Numbered from the stretch's first letter, positions 37,001-52,000 are shown. The stretch is 64,000 nucleotides of DNA from Varanus komodoensis (GCF_004798865.1 NW_025335761.1:15180417-15244416), one strand, 5' to 3'. The notes: generated from the sequence alone by a model not told the origin. Numbers and translations: made by a program.

Positions 37001-40000
37001 CTGACCGAACACAACTGAGGGATCATTACTGAGCCTATACTGTGGCGGTGAGGGTGGTGAAGGAATTGTTCTCCACTTCCATTGCATCCTCACAGTGCTG
37101 TCCAGCTAAGCTTTTCCAGGTGGTGAGGGGCCTGTTACATTCTGGGCCAAAAAATTACCCGATCACACCATCGGTGGCTTGCTGTGACTTTGCCCAACAC
37201 TTTAAGGATAAAATTGCTCAGATTCGTCATGAGCTGGACTCCACGGTTGATGTTGTACCTGAATGGGAGGTGTCCAGAGCACCATCTGGTCTATCTTTGT
37301 TGGATGAGTTTCAGTTGTTGCAGCCTGAGGATGTGGACAAGATGCTTGGACTTCTCCGCCCTACCACTTGTTTACTTGACCCTTGCCCTTCATGGCTACT
37401 CATCAAAGCCAAGGATGGGATATATACTTGGGTCCAGGAGGTAGTTGACGCCTCTCTGAGAAGATGGTTATCAGGCCCATCCTGAAGAGGGTGAACCTGG
37501 CCCCAGAGATAGCCACCAATTACAGACTGGTGGCTAACATCCTGTTCTTGGGCAAGGCGCTCAAGTGGATGGTGGTCAGTTTCCTCCAAGAGAGCTTGGA
37601 GTTGCCCAGCCATCTGGAGCCATTTCAGTCTAGTTTCAGGCCTGCTTATGGGATGGAAACTGCCTTGATCAGCCTGTATGATGTGACCTGTGCAGGGACA
37701 GGAGGAGTGCGTCCCTGTTGGTTCTCCTGCACCTCTTAACAGTTTTCAATACCATCGACCATGGTATCCTTCTGGACAGGATGGCTGGGTTGGGGGTTGA
37801 AGGCACTGCTTTGCAGTGGTTCCACTCCTACTTGGCTGATCAATTCCAGAAGGTGGTGCTGGGGGATTGTGGCTCTGCACCATGGAAGCTTTGCCATGGA
37901 GATCTGCAGGGTTCCATTTTATCCCCCATGCTCTTTAAAACCACTGGGACAGTACACTGGGAGAGTACACTGATGACACTCAGCTCTACTGCACTTTTAC
38001 ATCTAATTCAGGTAAGGCAGTGGATGTCCTGAACTGGTGCCTGGCCAGGGTGACGGACTGGATGAGGTCCAATAAACTGAGACTTAATCCAGACAAGGCA
38101 GAGGTCCTGCTGGTAGGCAGTTCACCCTCTCAGGTAGGTGATTCCAACCCTGTTCTGGATGGGGTTGTAATCCCCCTAAAGGACAGGGTGCACAGTTTGG
38201 GAGTACTCCTCAATTTGGAGCTGTTCCTGGAATCCCAGGTGATGGCTGTGGCAAGGAGCACTTTCCTTCAGCTTCAGCTGATTTATCAACTGCCTATCTG
38301 GATGAGCAGTGCCTGGCTACTGTGACCCATGCACTGGTAACTTTCCAAATGGAGTACTGTAATATGTTCTATGTGGGGATGCCCTTGAAGATGGTCCGAA
38401 TACTTCAATGGGTTCTGAATATTGCTGCCAGGTTAACAGGGACTGACAGGTGTGAACCTATAATGCTGGTCCTTTACCACCTACACTGGCTACCAGTTGA
38501 AGTCCACACCCAATTTAAGGTGCTGGTGATGACCTATAAAGCCCTAAATGGCTTAGGACCTGGTTACCTGAAGGCGCACCTCCTTCCATATGTGCCTGCC
38601 TGTCTCTTAAGATCTGGGTCAGAGGCCCTTCTTCAGGATCCTGCCTTGAAGGAGATTAGGAGGGTGGTTACCCAAAGAAAGGCCTTCTCTATGGTGGCAC
38701 CCCAGTTGTGGAATACACTCCCCAAAGAGGTTTGCCTGGCACTGTCACTTTCTTTTCAGCACCAGACTAAAACCTTTTTATTTTCCCAATATTTTGTTAT
38801 TTTAATATGGGTTTTATTGTCAGAAATCGATTAGGATGCTGTGTTTTATTTTTTGTCTTACTGTTAAACTGAGACTTCAGGAAGGGACAGCCTAAAAAGT
38901 TTTAAATAAATAAGCAAGCAAGCAAGCTTTTAATCATAATTATTCAGAAACAGACAGATCTATTATACTGTTGATCTGTTCAGAAGATCTGAGGTTGCAA
39001 TATATCCTGAATATCCAAAAAGGAGGACTGTTTTTCCAGTGATCCCTTTTTACTGTCTGTCAGAAGTTTTACATGGCAACATACCTACGCCTTTTGCGAT
39101 CTTCAATTAGTTTAATTCTGCGCCCATTCAACTCACTGCCATCCAACTTGTCTAATGCACTCTTCATGTCACTGGATGATGCAAACTCCACAACACTGTA
39201 GTAAAATTGCCATATAAATTGATGACATAACAGGAAAGAAACATTTTAGGTTGACTACACTTTTATAAATTATAGTTTATAATCCAACCCTATTTGGATT
39301 AACAATGATCCTACTCTCCTGGAGTGAAGCAGTTAAGAGAAGACTGTGGACCTGGGAGATTCAGATTGTAGTTCCCACTCAGCCAGGAAGCTTCATCACA
39401 GCAATGCAAGAAATACATTAATAAATACTGATGCCACATTCTCAAATCCCAGAGGTAATTTAACCTTTCAGAGCACAAAAAACATGTTCCTTGTTCCTTC
39501 TGTAAAACTTCCACATGTTCACTCTTCTATTTATAGCCAAAAACATTTGGCATGGTCAACTAGGGAATCTATCTGGAGAAAGAGGTGCACAGGAGTAGAC
39601 AATTTTCCTTCTGCTCATTCTGTGTATTATGTAACAACAGGCTGCAACTTTATCATGATATCTGCAGCTAAATATGCTTGGAATGAAAACATGAACTCAA
39701 TGGCTGGGGACCAAAGTACAATGCAAATAGTTCTTTGAACATAAAGGGACTTAGGAATTCTGATTTTGAACAGAATGCCTCTATGCCATATGACAAATTA
39801 CTGAATTTGAAAGGACTGTTGATTTTTTTAAAGCATTAAATGTCTATTTAAAGCTCCCCCCACAATTTATCTAAGCATAGCTATTTGGATTTAGGTCTTT
39901 CACTGCACTAGATACAAAAGCTGGTCTTACCCTTCATTTGGATTGTTTCTATGAGCATCTACAAAGGTCACTTCTCCAGCCTTTCTCATGAAATCTTTCA

Positions 40001-43000
40001 AATCCTGCAGTAAAAGTTAACAGTTCAGCTTAGAAAATGAAGCTAGAACTCAACATATTGTGTTAAATATGCCTCCTTGTTATAGCTAAAATTATAATAA
40101 AATCCCATATATTACAACTAGAATGAGCAAAATTAATCTAACTACAAAGATTAGATATGGAAATAACATCACTTAATGGCTTTCCACATATATTTTAACT
40201 ATCACACATAACGGTACTATTAAATGCAAGCATTTGATCAAAACTGGTCCCAGTTCACTCGCATATTAAAAGTTTGCCTGCAAACATTCTTTCTGTTTTC
40301 TACATAAACACAAATGTCTTTATTAAGTTAATGCTAAGATTCTGCCACAAGCTATCAAAAGGCAGTAGCAAGCACTTTTCTGGCTTCTGTAAGTCTGTGG
40401 CACAACCTCAGTGTTATTTTAACAGAGACTTGCATTTAATGTAATTGAGACTATGTTGCAACACTATACAACTTAAGTGTTAAATATGCTTTAAAAGAAG
40501 CTGTCTATGAATTATGCCTTAGCCTTTACAAAGTGCCCAAAATAATAGCTGACATTTTATAGCCACAGGCTACTTACCACAACATACCACAAGTGGTCAG
40601 ATGACATAAGCAGGTACCTTAAGCAAACAGTCGCTTGTCCAATAATTGCCTAGCAGACCAAGAGGAACTCCCTTTACATGGGAGGGGCAGAGGAATGGAT
40701 CATAGCAATGTGCTTCAGAGGGGTATACCAGAGACCCTGAAAGCACTGGACACAGTCTCCGGAAGCAGCTCTAGAACCTGAGGTTGACCTGTGCTAGCCA
40801 ATCGAGCTGTGGGCCAACCAAGATCTACATCGCCAAGATAGGTTTCATGGGTACCAAAGGGACAACTCAGAACAGGCCAAGCCCTAGAAATTCAGCCACT
40901 AGGAACCCCAAACTCTTGGGTTCTTTCTCCTCCACACAAGAGAAACGAGGGCTAACCCAAAGCAAGGCTGTTAAAAGAGGTTTAAAATGAACTTGGTTAG
41001 AGATATATTTGTGAAAAAATACAAACAAAAAGCCTAAAACTGAACTACAGACTACAGGATGCCTCAATTTATTTAGTGCCTAGTTTAGTTTCTATAAACT
41101 AGCATGTGAATCAAATACAGTCTTGACTATGTGAACCTCTACCCTAACATGAATCAAGCTTAAGAGCAGACATTTCTTCATGGAAGGATTCAGTTCTACA
41201 ACATACTGAGCACTCTAGTTCCAATTCTGCAAGACGTGTGTGTGTATGCGTGCGCGCATGAGCATGCATAAATTTATAAGACCTACTGGAAATGAAGTTT
41301 CTAATCACAATCAAGACTTAAGTACTTAGCATCTATAGGACTGAATCTTCCCAATACAACGCTTACAACATAATACAAAACAATGTTAGAAATATTTCAA
41401 ATTGATTTTATGCACAGTACGTAAGAGACAAACCAAGAAAAAATGTTTATCAAGTATAATTTAGCAATTTTAGCTCTGATAATACAAGAAAATGGGCATA
41501 CAAGGACACATATCCAGTTTAAAATTATGGCAATGTATTTGCTTTACATTCTAAGTTAAATGTTAAACATTATGCATATCAAGAGGGAAAATGTGAGCAA
41601 AAGTTCACAGCTATTTTTTTTTTCATCAGAACTCAGAAGAATCATAGAAAGTTGAAATCTCTGTGTATCAACCCCCATTCGGAAAAAAAGCAACATTTCT
41701 GGCTGTCTAATTCTAGGTGTATGGAGAACTTGCAATGGGTAGGAGAAAATTAATCTGTAATAAATATGTAGTACTAGTGTTCTGGATCTTAAAAGGCATA
41801 TTGATAGGTAATTCAGACAACTTTAAATACCAGAATGTACTAGCTTTAAAAGGCAGATATATGTTCTCTCATTTTTAAGCTTGTTTAATATACACTAAAA
41901 TCATGAGATGCTGATTAGTGGGTTTGGCACACTAGGGTACAATCCAGAGAATTTAAAAGCTTAACTACAGCCTTGCCTCAGTCATCTGTGCTGTTCCTCT
42001 CTCAGATGCAGGCTGGCTCTCACTCTTTCTGATAAGCTAAAAGGGCTAGTGACTTCTCTGGAATAAACGCAACTCACGTCACATGAGCAGCTAATTTTAT
42101 TCATGTATATATTGCTAAAATAAATGAAATAATCACAAACTGATTCCAAGGGGGTTTGAAAACTGTTGGCCTATTTTCCAAATTGTACCCCAGGGCTATG
42201 ATCTTGCAGCTAGTTGTGTATGCTCAGCCTTAAACTAAAATGATGGGTTTAAGTCTTATGATTTCAAATTATGGTCATTTATTTCATTCAATCAAGATAT
42301 GTACCAAGAGACAAAGGCTTGAACAGATGCTATATTTACTTATATGAAATGGGAAATGATGCATCAGAAACTTCTGTGGTTTCTGCTAAGATTCTTCTGT
42401 TTCAAAACACATGGAAATGACTAAGTTGGGCATACTTTATGTGTTTATGCGCTACTTGAAGTAAAATGGGTATGGATAAAGTGTGACAAACATTTCTGAC
42501 AGCATAAGGCAGGCATTAATATTTGTAAAGCTCTCCTGAGAGTAAAACCATCATCACCTTATTCCAAGCATAATACCAATTCTAAGCACTAAATAAGATA
42601 AAGTAATATGTGCAATTATTTAGTGTTTCTCATACAAATGGTAATCTCGCTTATATCAAGAGCATAGATGACTTTTCCATATAACAGCCAGTAGTTTGTA
42701 TCATGGCATCAAAACAGATTTGAACAGAAGCTATTTATTTTGCTACTAAAAACACTCTGAGGTTATCGTTATTTTTATGTTCCTTATAATTAAAAGAAGT
42801 TGCTCTAAGGCTGGATTCACCATGCAAAAGCAATAGATTAGGCACAGAACCACACTGTTGAATGCAACAAGCTGCTGGATCAAGCAACCTAGCAAATGGT
42901 TCCATCTTTTTAAAAATACACTTCTGCAGAGTTCGGAAAAGCTTACAATGCCCAGAGAAAATTTCCATGCAAGAACACAAAATCCTGAAATTGTATTGGG

Positions 43001-46000
43001 AAGATTGTGGGATACAGATCTGACTGAATTGTCAGAACAGTGAAAGGCAGAATATAATTAACCTGGCTAGCACAATATTAATGGAAGAATAACACTAGTA
43101 ACTAAATGGAACCTCCATATGAAGCAGCAGCATAACTTTGTATACCAGGTATTAGTCTAGGTTATCCCTAGATGTGATTCAGTTATATTCTTCTGTTCTT
43201 AAACAACTGGACTCCTCTTTCCCAGGACACATTCTTACCAAAGGCCAGCCCACCTGGTTGTAAGTGAATGTTACATTATCTGGACTGCAGGTCGTTTACT
43301 CCATCTTCTTCATAGTTCTAACTCTGATCAGTTGCAATCTGTAAGTTTTTAAGCCATTCTGGCAGGGTCATACATATCCTGTGCCTGTGCTTTGTAAACC
43401 AAGGCAAATGCATTTTTCTAGCTATTTAATGTCATGTTTTTCTAAAATGCAAAGAGGAAACAGTAACACTGAATATAACCTCTGTAGAAAAGTCCCATGT
43501 AGAAAAGTCCCTAAAAGGAAGGAGGATAGTCATGTGGCTGAAAAAACTGGCACCCAATTCCTCTTAAATTGTATATTGATATGCATGCTACTTTGAGCAA
43601 TTTCTTAAAGGCAGCAATTAAATTTGTTAATCCTGGAGAGGCCCAGTAGTATTATTATATTAAATGCATGTATTTTGTTCTAAAATGGATTGACAATGTT
43701 TGTATTTTCACATATAGCAGAATTCTGGAAATACATCTGCCAAGCTTCCCTTTGTCCCTCATATGAGCTTCTCAGCCCAGGGCAAGGTGATCATATTCCC
43801 TTTCAAGGGTCACCATGCCAGCCAATGAAGGCTTGTTTTTTGTTTTTTAACATTTTCCTCACCATAATAGTATGGCCTGTCTGTAGGTTCAACCAAAATT
43901 GTTTATTATCATGTTAGGCAGGTTCATGTAGTTACTCTTTAGACAATTCACTTATTCATGAATTTTTCCCAACCTGTTCCTACTCTTTCCTCCTCTCTTC
44001 AGGTGCCAGGGAGAATCCTGCCAGTAGAACATATGCTTATAGCATAGTTATTAACAGGGCATTTCCCATGTTGAAACTGACAGCAATTAAAATAAAATTG
44101 AGGTTAGGCAAAAATGACAACTGATAATCATGTCATGATGGTACTGATCAAAATGAAGGTTAGAATGGATGATCATTTAAACACAATAGGACATGAATGT
44201 TATTAAAGGCTAGGGTTACAAAGAACTCAGGAATGCCGAAAAGATTTCTAAATTTTTGTTTTCTAGAGACTTAGCCTTCAATGTGCATCACAGAATCATA
44301 GTATAGTAGAGTTGGAAGGGGCCATTACACACAGAAAATGTTGGTAAAGTACTTAGCTGCAATAATGTGTCAATATGTCTATTATGACTTGAATATAAAA
44401 CTGAATTCAGCTTCTTTTTCAGTCTCCTCCTTTGTGCAAAGTATTACATGGGTATATTATTATAAAAACAAAGACTACCAGAATTTTGTTATCAGTTCTG
44501 TTAGACATGACAAATAGGCTACTTGATTAAGCCTTCTATGTAACCCATACATTTTAACATTACTGACTCAATGAAACCTCTGTTTTTGTTTCAGATTCAT
44601 GACTGGGTCAATATTTAGGTGTGTGCAACAAGGTCTTCCCAACATCCTCCCATCAGTCCATGAAACTTCTAAAAATGTAACACTAAACAAGGAGCTAAGG
44701 ACTATTCTCTTCCATCCCTGTTGCTTAAGTCTAATCTGGACTCAACTCTTAGCATTCAAGGCCTTAACTAGCTTCACTGGATGAGAAAGGAAACTGATCT
44801 ATATTAAAGACAGCAACTAAAAGGAAAAGTTTACAAATACTTTAAAGCACTGCTGGGGTCCACAGCAATCCCATCAGCTTAACAGGCAATGACCTTGACG
44901 GCATCAAAAAGGCAAACAAGTCTGTGGCATGAGCTTTCAGGCTTATGTTTTTATTATCCCATACAGTGAAAGAAAAGCATAGTTTCCATGCTAATATATA
45001 TATATATATGCCTAATTTGTGCACAAGTTCAAAATTAAAATATACATTAGTGGACTCTGGGGGATGGTGGAGGACAGGAAGGCCTGGAGGAATGTTGTCC
45101 ATGGGGTCGCGATGGGTTGGACACGACTTCGCGACTAAGAACAACAGTTACTCAATATGTCATAATTCTGTTTCAGAATTTAGATACATAAGGTATTAAA
45201 TTCCTTGCATAAGAAATACAAGCTTTAACCATTCCGTTCATTCTCTTGAAGCCAGATACAAACTGGAAACAAATTGCAGACCTTTTAATTAAATGGTTAG
45301 GCTTTTAAAACTGGTTTTTCACCACTCTTATTAGATGAAGATTATAGTTGTCCAAGAAACACTAATCAGCTGCTGAATATTAAAATGTGCTTAAACATTT
45401 ATTCATTGCTATGTGAATTAAAAAACTAAGTCTTTGTTTTAATAACTATGTTCTAACTTGCTTTAACTGTAATCTTAAAATTGTATGCTACTTTCTTCAG
45501 GAAACAAAACATGCTTTGAGTAAGCAAATCTTATTTAACATCAAGTGCAACTCACCTGCCAGCTAACACGAGAAGAAAGATTTTCAACTATAAGTCTGTG
45601 TTCGGTACGAAGGGGTGGACCATACTGGCTACAAGAAAAAATGTTTTCCGATTATTGTACATTTATACCTACTACAGAAAAATCAACTGCATTCTGCTCT
45701 GATAGACTGTTTCATGAACTCAGCAAGTCAGCACATCTTCATAGAAATTTAGCTGCTCTCTATTTAATTGAAGACAAAGATGTCAGGCAAGTTGTTTGCT
45801 GTTTACAGTAAAAAGGCAAATTGAATATACATACAAATGACAAGCTATGGGCTCAAAAACTACAGGCCAGTTTACACAGATGTGTTCATCAGCTGATGAC
45901 CTCCATGTCACACAAAACTTCCATAAATGAAGGTACCATCTAACATTATTTTCCAATGGAGTTCATATACTTAGCAGACTCACATCAAGTGATGAACATG

Positions 46001-49000
46001 CATGTGTGAATCAGCCCTATGAGGGTATGACCATGGAGAGTACAAGCTTACTGAAGTAGTATGGTACTTCAATAGGGTGTAGTGAACTGAAGCACTGTCT
46101 AGCTCATTTTGTATTAAGACATTTGTGCTACCTACAAGATCTGTCTTATTTACTGTCATTAAAGCCATGTATGATATAAAGTGATAGTATAAACAACTGT
46201 GAACTGTACATAGGTTTCTTCAAGCTAGGTGCCAAAATCCACTTCAAATGGTGGCTCTTTCATAACACGTAAAATGTGACAATCAACATATGCTCCTTTA
46301 GGACACTGAAACAGAGGCAACTCCATTTCATTTGCATACCTCTAAATGCCCCACATTTTCAGAATATCCAGATCTTCAGAGCATTTAAACAGAAGTTCCA
46401 GAATCCCCCAACTGGCAGGCCGAGTCCCACTTTTCACTACTGGAAATAGCAGTCTCTTCTTGTCTGGCACCATGTGCCTGATGTCATGAACGTGACTACC
46501 ATGCCAGATGCCCATGAACGTCAGTCACATATCCTACTTTAAAAGTTCACTTTTAGCCTGGACCTTGGATCATTCTTACTGCAGCAACATCACTGCACTA
46601 AAAAAAAGAGAATCTCAACAGCATGCTTCAATATGCAAATTTGTTCCCATTGTTCTTTTAACATGAGGATGGTAAGAAGGCTGCCTCTGAATGAAATGCA
46701 GAAACACTATTTCTAAGCAACATTGTCATATATTCATTACAAGTGTCTAAATAATATAATGTACTGATTACTACAAACAGCAGCTTGTGGTAGAGAAATA
46801 GACATTTAAGCAAAAGAAATACTTTGGGCCGTATCCAATCCCATCCATGGATTAGCAAGACCCAACACTGATGTAATAGGAAACTAGCAGTTGCTGAGGC
46901 AAGCCAAAGCCATGGAAATGTTTGCTTCCAGAATGGACACCATCAGAGCTTGCAAAAGGGGGCTCTGCTGAAGCGTCCCATTCCAGAAACAAGCATCTCT
47001 ACTCATTCACAGCGTTGCTTTAAGAAGTGCAAGCTGCCATGGAATAAGCAGAGCTGCAGCAGTGCTACTGCATATTACCCTTTCAAAAGTATATCCTTCC
47101 AAAGATACCCTCAGATAGCTTTATTGTAGATTCTGCTAAATTTGGGTTACTGTTGAAAACTAGCACTCTTCTCTAATCCACTGTTCTCCCACCAAAATTG
47201 AAGCCAGTTTGACAGGCCATTCATATAAAGCCCAGAAAATCAGGGAGAGGAAACCTGGTGCCTTGTAACTGTTTTGGCCTACCATCCCAAGCCAGAATGA
47301 CCATGCTGAATTATGGAAGCTGTAATCCAAGACAGCTGGAGGACACCAAGCTACCTAGAAGGTTTGCACAGGACCAAAGCCTGAAGTTTATCCTCTACTA
47401 AATCAAGCAATGAGAAAATTTGGCTGCTGACATGAGAATGGATACAACTTGTGCTTCACAATCAGTATTAATGGGCATAAAAAGGTGTCAAGTGCTACCA
47501 ATAAAACCCTTCAGCCTGTTATACGTTGGTAATTAATGACTTCACCAGCAAACTTCTTTCTCTGCTTTAAAAATGTTAATTGAAGCTCAGTGTCTTCAAT
47601 GAACTAACTGTTAGGACAAGATTCTCTGCAATTATCCAAGCATGGAGCTACCCTACCCAAAATTAAACATTTAGGGAGGGCTATAAAAATCCCAGCTGAC
47701 TGGTTGTATAAACACCTCAAAAACCCCATGCAGTTATTTAGGAATAGGAAATAGTTAGCAGTCCTGACTGCATGCAATATTCTGACATGTATTCTAATAT
47801 AGCATATTCCAACAGCAAGGTAACACTAAACAGAACAGATTTCTTACCTAGATCCGCCCCCGTAGGACTGGTAATAATTGAACCGCTGTGGGTATCTGCC
47901 CCTACCCCCTCTTCGGGCTCTTGCATGTTCAATTGTAACCCTGTTATACAAAAAATACATCACTTATCTAGTACTTCAGTCTTTTTATATTCAAAATGAG
48001 CACAAAGAATAGGCATCTTCTTCCAGATTATGCAAATAAACAAAAGAATGTGATTGGGGTACTTCAAAATAAATTCCAAAACTAACATATTCAGATCAGT
48101 GTAGACAAAATAATCTTTCATTTTGCCTATTTTTTAATTTCTTTGTTTTTAGACACTCGTGTTATAAACAACTTAAAACTATCCTAAAGGATACCATGAA
48201 TGAGAGATTATGCCCCTTAAGATCTGCGGGAGAGGCTCTGCTCCGGAAGCCCTCTTTAAAGGAGATAAAAAGAACATCTACCTGGAGCAGGGCCTTCTCT
48301 GCGGTGGCGCCCAGATTATGGAATGCGCTCTGTGGAGAGGTGCACCTGATGCAGAGTTTATATTCCTTTCAGTGCCAGGTTAAAACCTTTTTATTTAATC
48401 GCTATTTTAAAAACTAATATTTTATAGCTGAATAGTCGTTCTTTTTTCAGGGGGGGGTTTTTTGTTCATAAAATTTGTATGCCGTCCAATTACTAACGTC
48501 TCTGGACAGCTAACAGCATAAATAAATTGATGACCCACTCTGGCTGCAATTAATAAAATACAATAATAAAATCTGATATTAAAACTTATTAAAATATTGA
48601 ATAAAAAGGTCTTAACCTGGCACCAAAAAATCTTTTATTGAATTTGTTATTTATAAAGATCATTTATTGTTTTTAATTGTATGTATTGTAAGCCATCCCA
48701 AGATGTCAAGGTATGTGGTGATAGCATACAAAAGTTTTAAATAAATAAATTGATATATTTAAGAGGCTGAACAAAAAGGATAGCTAGAAAGCCAAGCCAG
48801 TATTTTGCTTGTGACCAACCCCCTCCACCAAGTCCTCTACCATGTACTGAGGGCTTGAGGGAAAGATATGGTCATTTCCCATTTGTTCCAGGAAACAGAG
48901 AAGATAAGAAACAGTGGAAAAGAAACTCCTGGTACATCTTATCCAAACTACTGCACAAGTGAAGGAAGATTCCACCTCTCTCTGAAACTCTCTTTGGTAG

Positions 49001-52000
49001 GATGTATTAGGGAGAGGTGGGATTCTCTCATTCATGACTGAGCATGAAAAAGTCTTTGTGCTGTTTGGGTTCTCAAATCAGCACAAAGCTCAATGAGAGA
49101 AGGCTTACTCTACTTCCCTTGCACCTGAGTACACTGTTTCTTACATTCTCCAAACCGCAATACAAGTGAGGCCAAACTGCAGTACAGAGAAAATCAGAAG
49201 CTGGAAAAAAGTAAAATGAAATGTCTTCTCTCTTTCTCTCCCTTGACAAAATGGAACACACAACCTTTGTCTCAATAAAGTACATACATAGGCATTACCT
49301 TTCATTGCAAAGTTCTTTACCATTCAGTTCATAAACTGCATCATCTGCATCTCTATGATCCTCAAATTCCTAGAAAAGGAAAAGAAAAAATGAGTCATAC
49401 AGTCAGATCTTTAAAGAGCGAATTATTTCCACACCAGGGAACTTCTTCCAAATTCCTTTACTCCCAATAGTCCCAGACTAGAGGCACATCTAGTCCTTGA
49501 CCTAAGCACCAGCTGAGCTCATCCAACCAGCCGCTCAGATAAGGCTGGATAAGACTTACTGATAAACAGCCCCGAGACTTTGGTAAGGGACAGTTTTAAA
49601 AAGTTTTAAATACAATAAGGACCCAGCTTTGCTGAGCACAAACTCTCCCCAAATGGTGAGGCCACATTCACGGAAGCCACACCAATCTGCAATGAAAGAC
49701 TTGGTATCACCAGACCTAGGAACTCCTGGAACAAAGGAATGGTGCTCAGCAGTAAATGAATGTCATGAAATCAAACTAAATGAACAATGTTACTATCCAG
49801 AAGTGACTTATGATATATTCATATCAGCTTTCAGAAGAAAACAGCCCCTATTTTATGCTACCTACAATCACATAATATGCTGGTCTGCTCCTTACAAAGC
49901 AGGTATTTTGCAGTCTAAGCTTCCCTTCCCACTCACATATGGTTTACAACACTCCATAAGTTTGGGGGCTATTCTAGATAGCAACCAAACCTTTCATAGC
50001 TACATGTTCATTAACATAGTCTGAGTACGATCACTAACAAACAGCAATTGTACACAATATTTCATCCAGTATATAATTCCTCACACTACACTTAAAACTC
50101 TCATTAAAATAATGACAGCATCACAGCCTGGTCCTTGGCGTTTTAAGCAGAAAACTGGAGTTTAAAAACATGCTATTACAGTTCCCTTTATTGCAAAAGT
50201 TTTTAATTCCTTTCTGGCCCAGTTGCACTGAACTGAGTAGCTACAGTGTTGTAGTAAGTGATCAGTATCATTCTGTATGCCATGACAGTCTACTCCTTGC
50301 CCAAACAAAGCAAATAAATATGCTGGAGAAACAGATTTAAGTAAAAAAGGCCCATCAGATTCTTCATGTCATGTTCCCACAAGTAACCCTGCTTCTCTTG
50401 CCATGGGACAGAAGCACCTTCCTGCAATACTGTTGCAGTATTCAGGAGGTCAGGGACCGCCAACAATGGTAATAGCTGCTGCCATGCTATTCGTATCAGT
50501 TCTTGCTTGCTACATGCTACTTTTTTAGCCTAAGTATCTCCATTGATTGAAGTGAAAGAAAAGCAAGTATCTGTTCCATCTATAGTGGTCTGCTGGGAAG
50601 TGACTGTAGATGGATTGATTCAATACAACTTTATGACACAGTTTTCTGGCTGTGAATTGGAAGTAGCAATTTTCAACTAAACAGGCTTTAAAAGGTATCA
50701 AGTCACATTTTAAGAACATAAAAACACCCATGCCACCTTGGACCAAGGGTCCGTCTTCTCCAGCATTCTGTTCACATGGTGACCAACCTGCAGCTTATAT
50801 GAAACCCACAAGAAGGATAAGAGCAACAGGACCCTTCACAGAAAATGGCGTACACAGGCATACTGCCTCTCATACTGGAGGTAGCAGAGTCAACATGATA
50901 AGTGGCCACTGGTAGCCCTATAATTCATGTATTTGCTTAATCCCCTTTTGAAGCCATCCAAAGTTGCAGCTATTACTACATCCTGTGGAAGTGAATTGCT
51001 TATTTTAACTGTGAACTGTATGAAGTGCTTCCTTTTATCTGTTTGGAATCCCCCACTAATCAGCTTCTAGGGATGGCACCTGGTTCTAGTATTAAATGAA
51101 AAGGAGAACAGTGACTCCATACCCACCTTTCTCTGCACTATGCATAATTTCATACACCCCATCATGCCTTCCTTTTCTCACTTTTTTCCAAGTTCAACAA
51201 TCTCACCTCCTGGAACCTTTCCTCATAGTTGTTCCAGCCCCCTGATCATTTTAGCTGCCCCTTTCTGCACTGTTCCAACTCTACAAAAGCCATATTTAAG
51301 TGCAGTGACAAACATGGACAGAGTCTCCATTAGGATGAGGGGTCAGCATATAAATGCATAAGCAAACAAACACGGTATTCCAAGTGAGGTCAAGCAATAG
51401 ATCTGTGGAAGTGCAATATACTAGTAGTTTTATTTTCAATTCTTTTCTTAATTATGCCTAACAAAGAATTTGCTTTTTTCACAGCACCTGCATACTGATT
51501 GATGTTTTCAATCAGCTATCACAACTGCAAGTTCTCTTTTGTGGTCAGCCATATGTTGTGGTCAGATCCCATCAAAATATACTTGAAGCTGAGATATTGG
51601 GGGGGGGGGGGGAGTGGGGCAGGGTCAATGTATCATCACTCTACTTTCCTAGAGTGAATAACATTTGCCATTCTGAAGTCCATCCTTCCATTCTATAAAG
51701 ATCCTTTCAAAGTGCCATACAGTCCTTTTTTGTTTTTGACTACTCTGAATAATTTGGTATCTTGAGCAAGCTTGGTCTCTTCAATGATCATTCTTTATTC
51801 CAGACTGTTTATGAATAAGTTGAAAAGCACTGGTTCCAATATATATCCCTGTGGGACCCCACTGTTCACACCCCTCCATTGGGAGCATTTACTATTTATT
51901 CCTGTGGTCTGCTCTCTATTCTTTAAGCAATTATAAATGTCTAAGAGAGACTTCTTCTCTTATTCTATAACTGCTAATGATATTCCATAACTTCACTGAT

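Larger units (their letters stand above)
40005..45048. other. Long intron of the SRSF5-type gene, mostly single-copy
   Basis: About 5 kb of AT-rich sequence holds very few repeats compared with the flanks. It contains a possible poison exon (40578-40671), a short CR1 tail (44287-44326), a GT/GC-alternating purine-pyrimidine stretch near 41236-41270 and a TA run near 44995-45009. Confidence 0.6.
47941..49298. other. Intron of the SRSF5-type gene
   Basis: The left half carries the nested L2-like tails (48160-48760). The rest, 48770-49298, is single-copy with nothing recognised. Confidence 0.6.

Noticed and set aside
36162-38834. Chain of plus-strand frames of 78-170 codons that could look like a gene
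   Set aside because: All carry endonuclease, RT or C-terminal motifs of one L2-like LINE, so they are not host exons.
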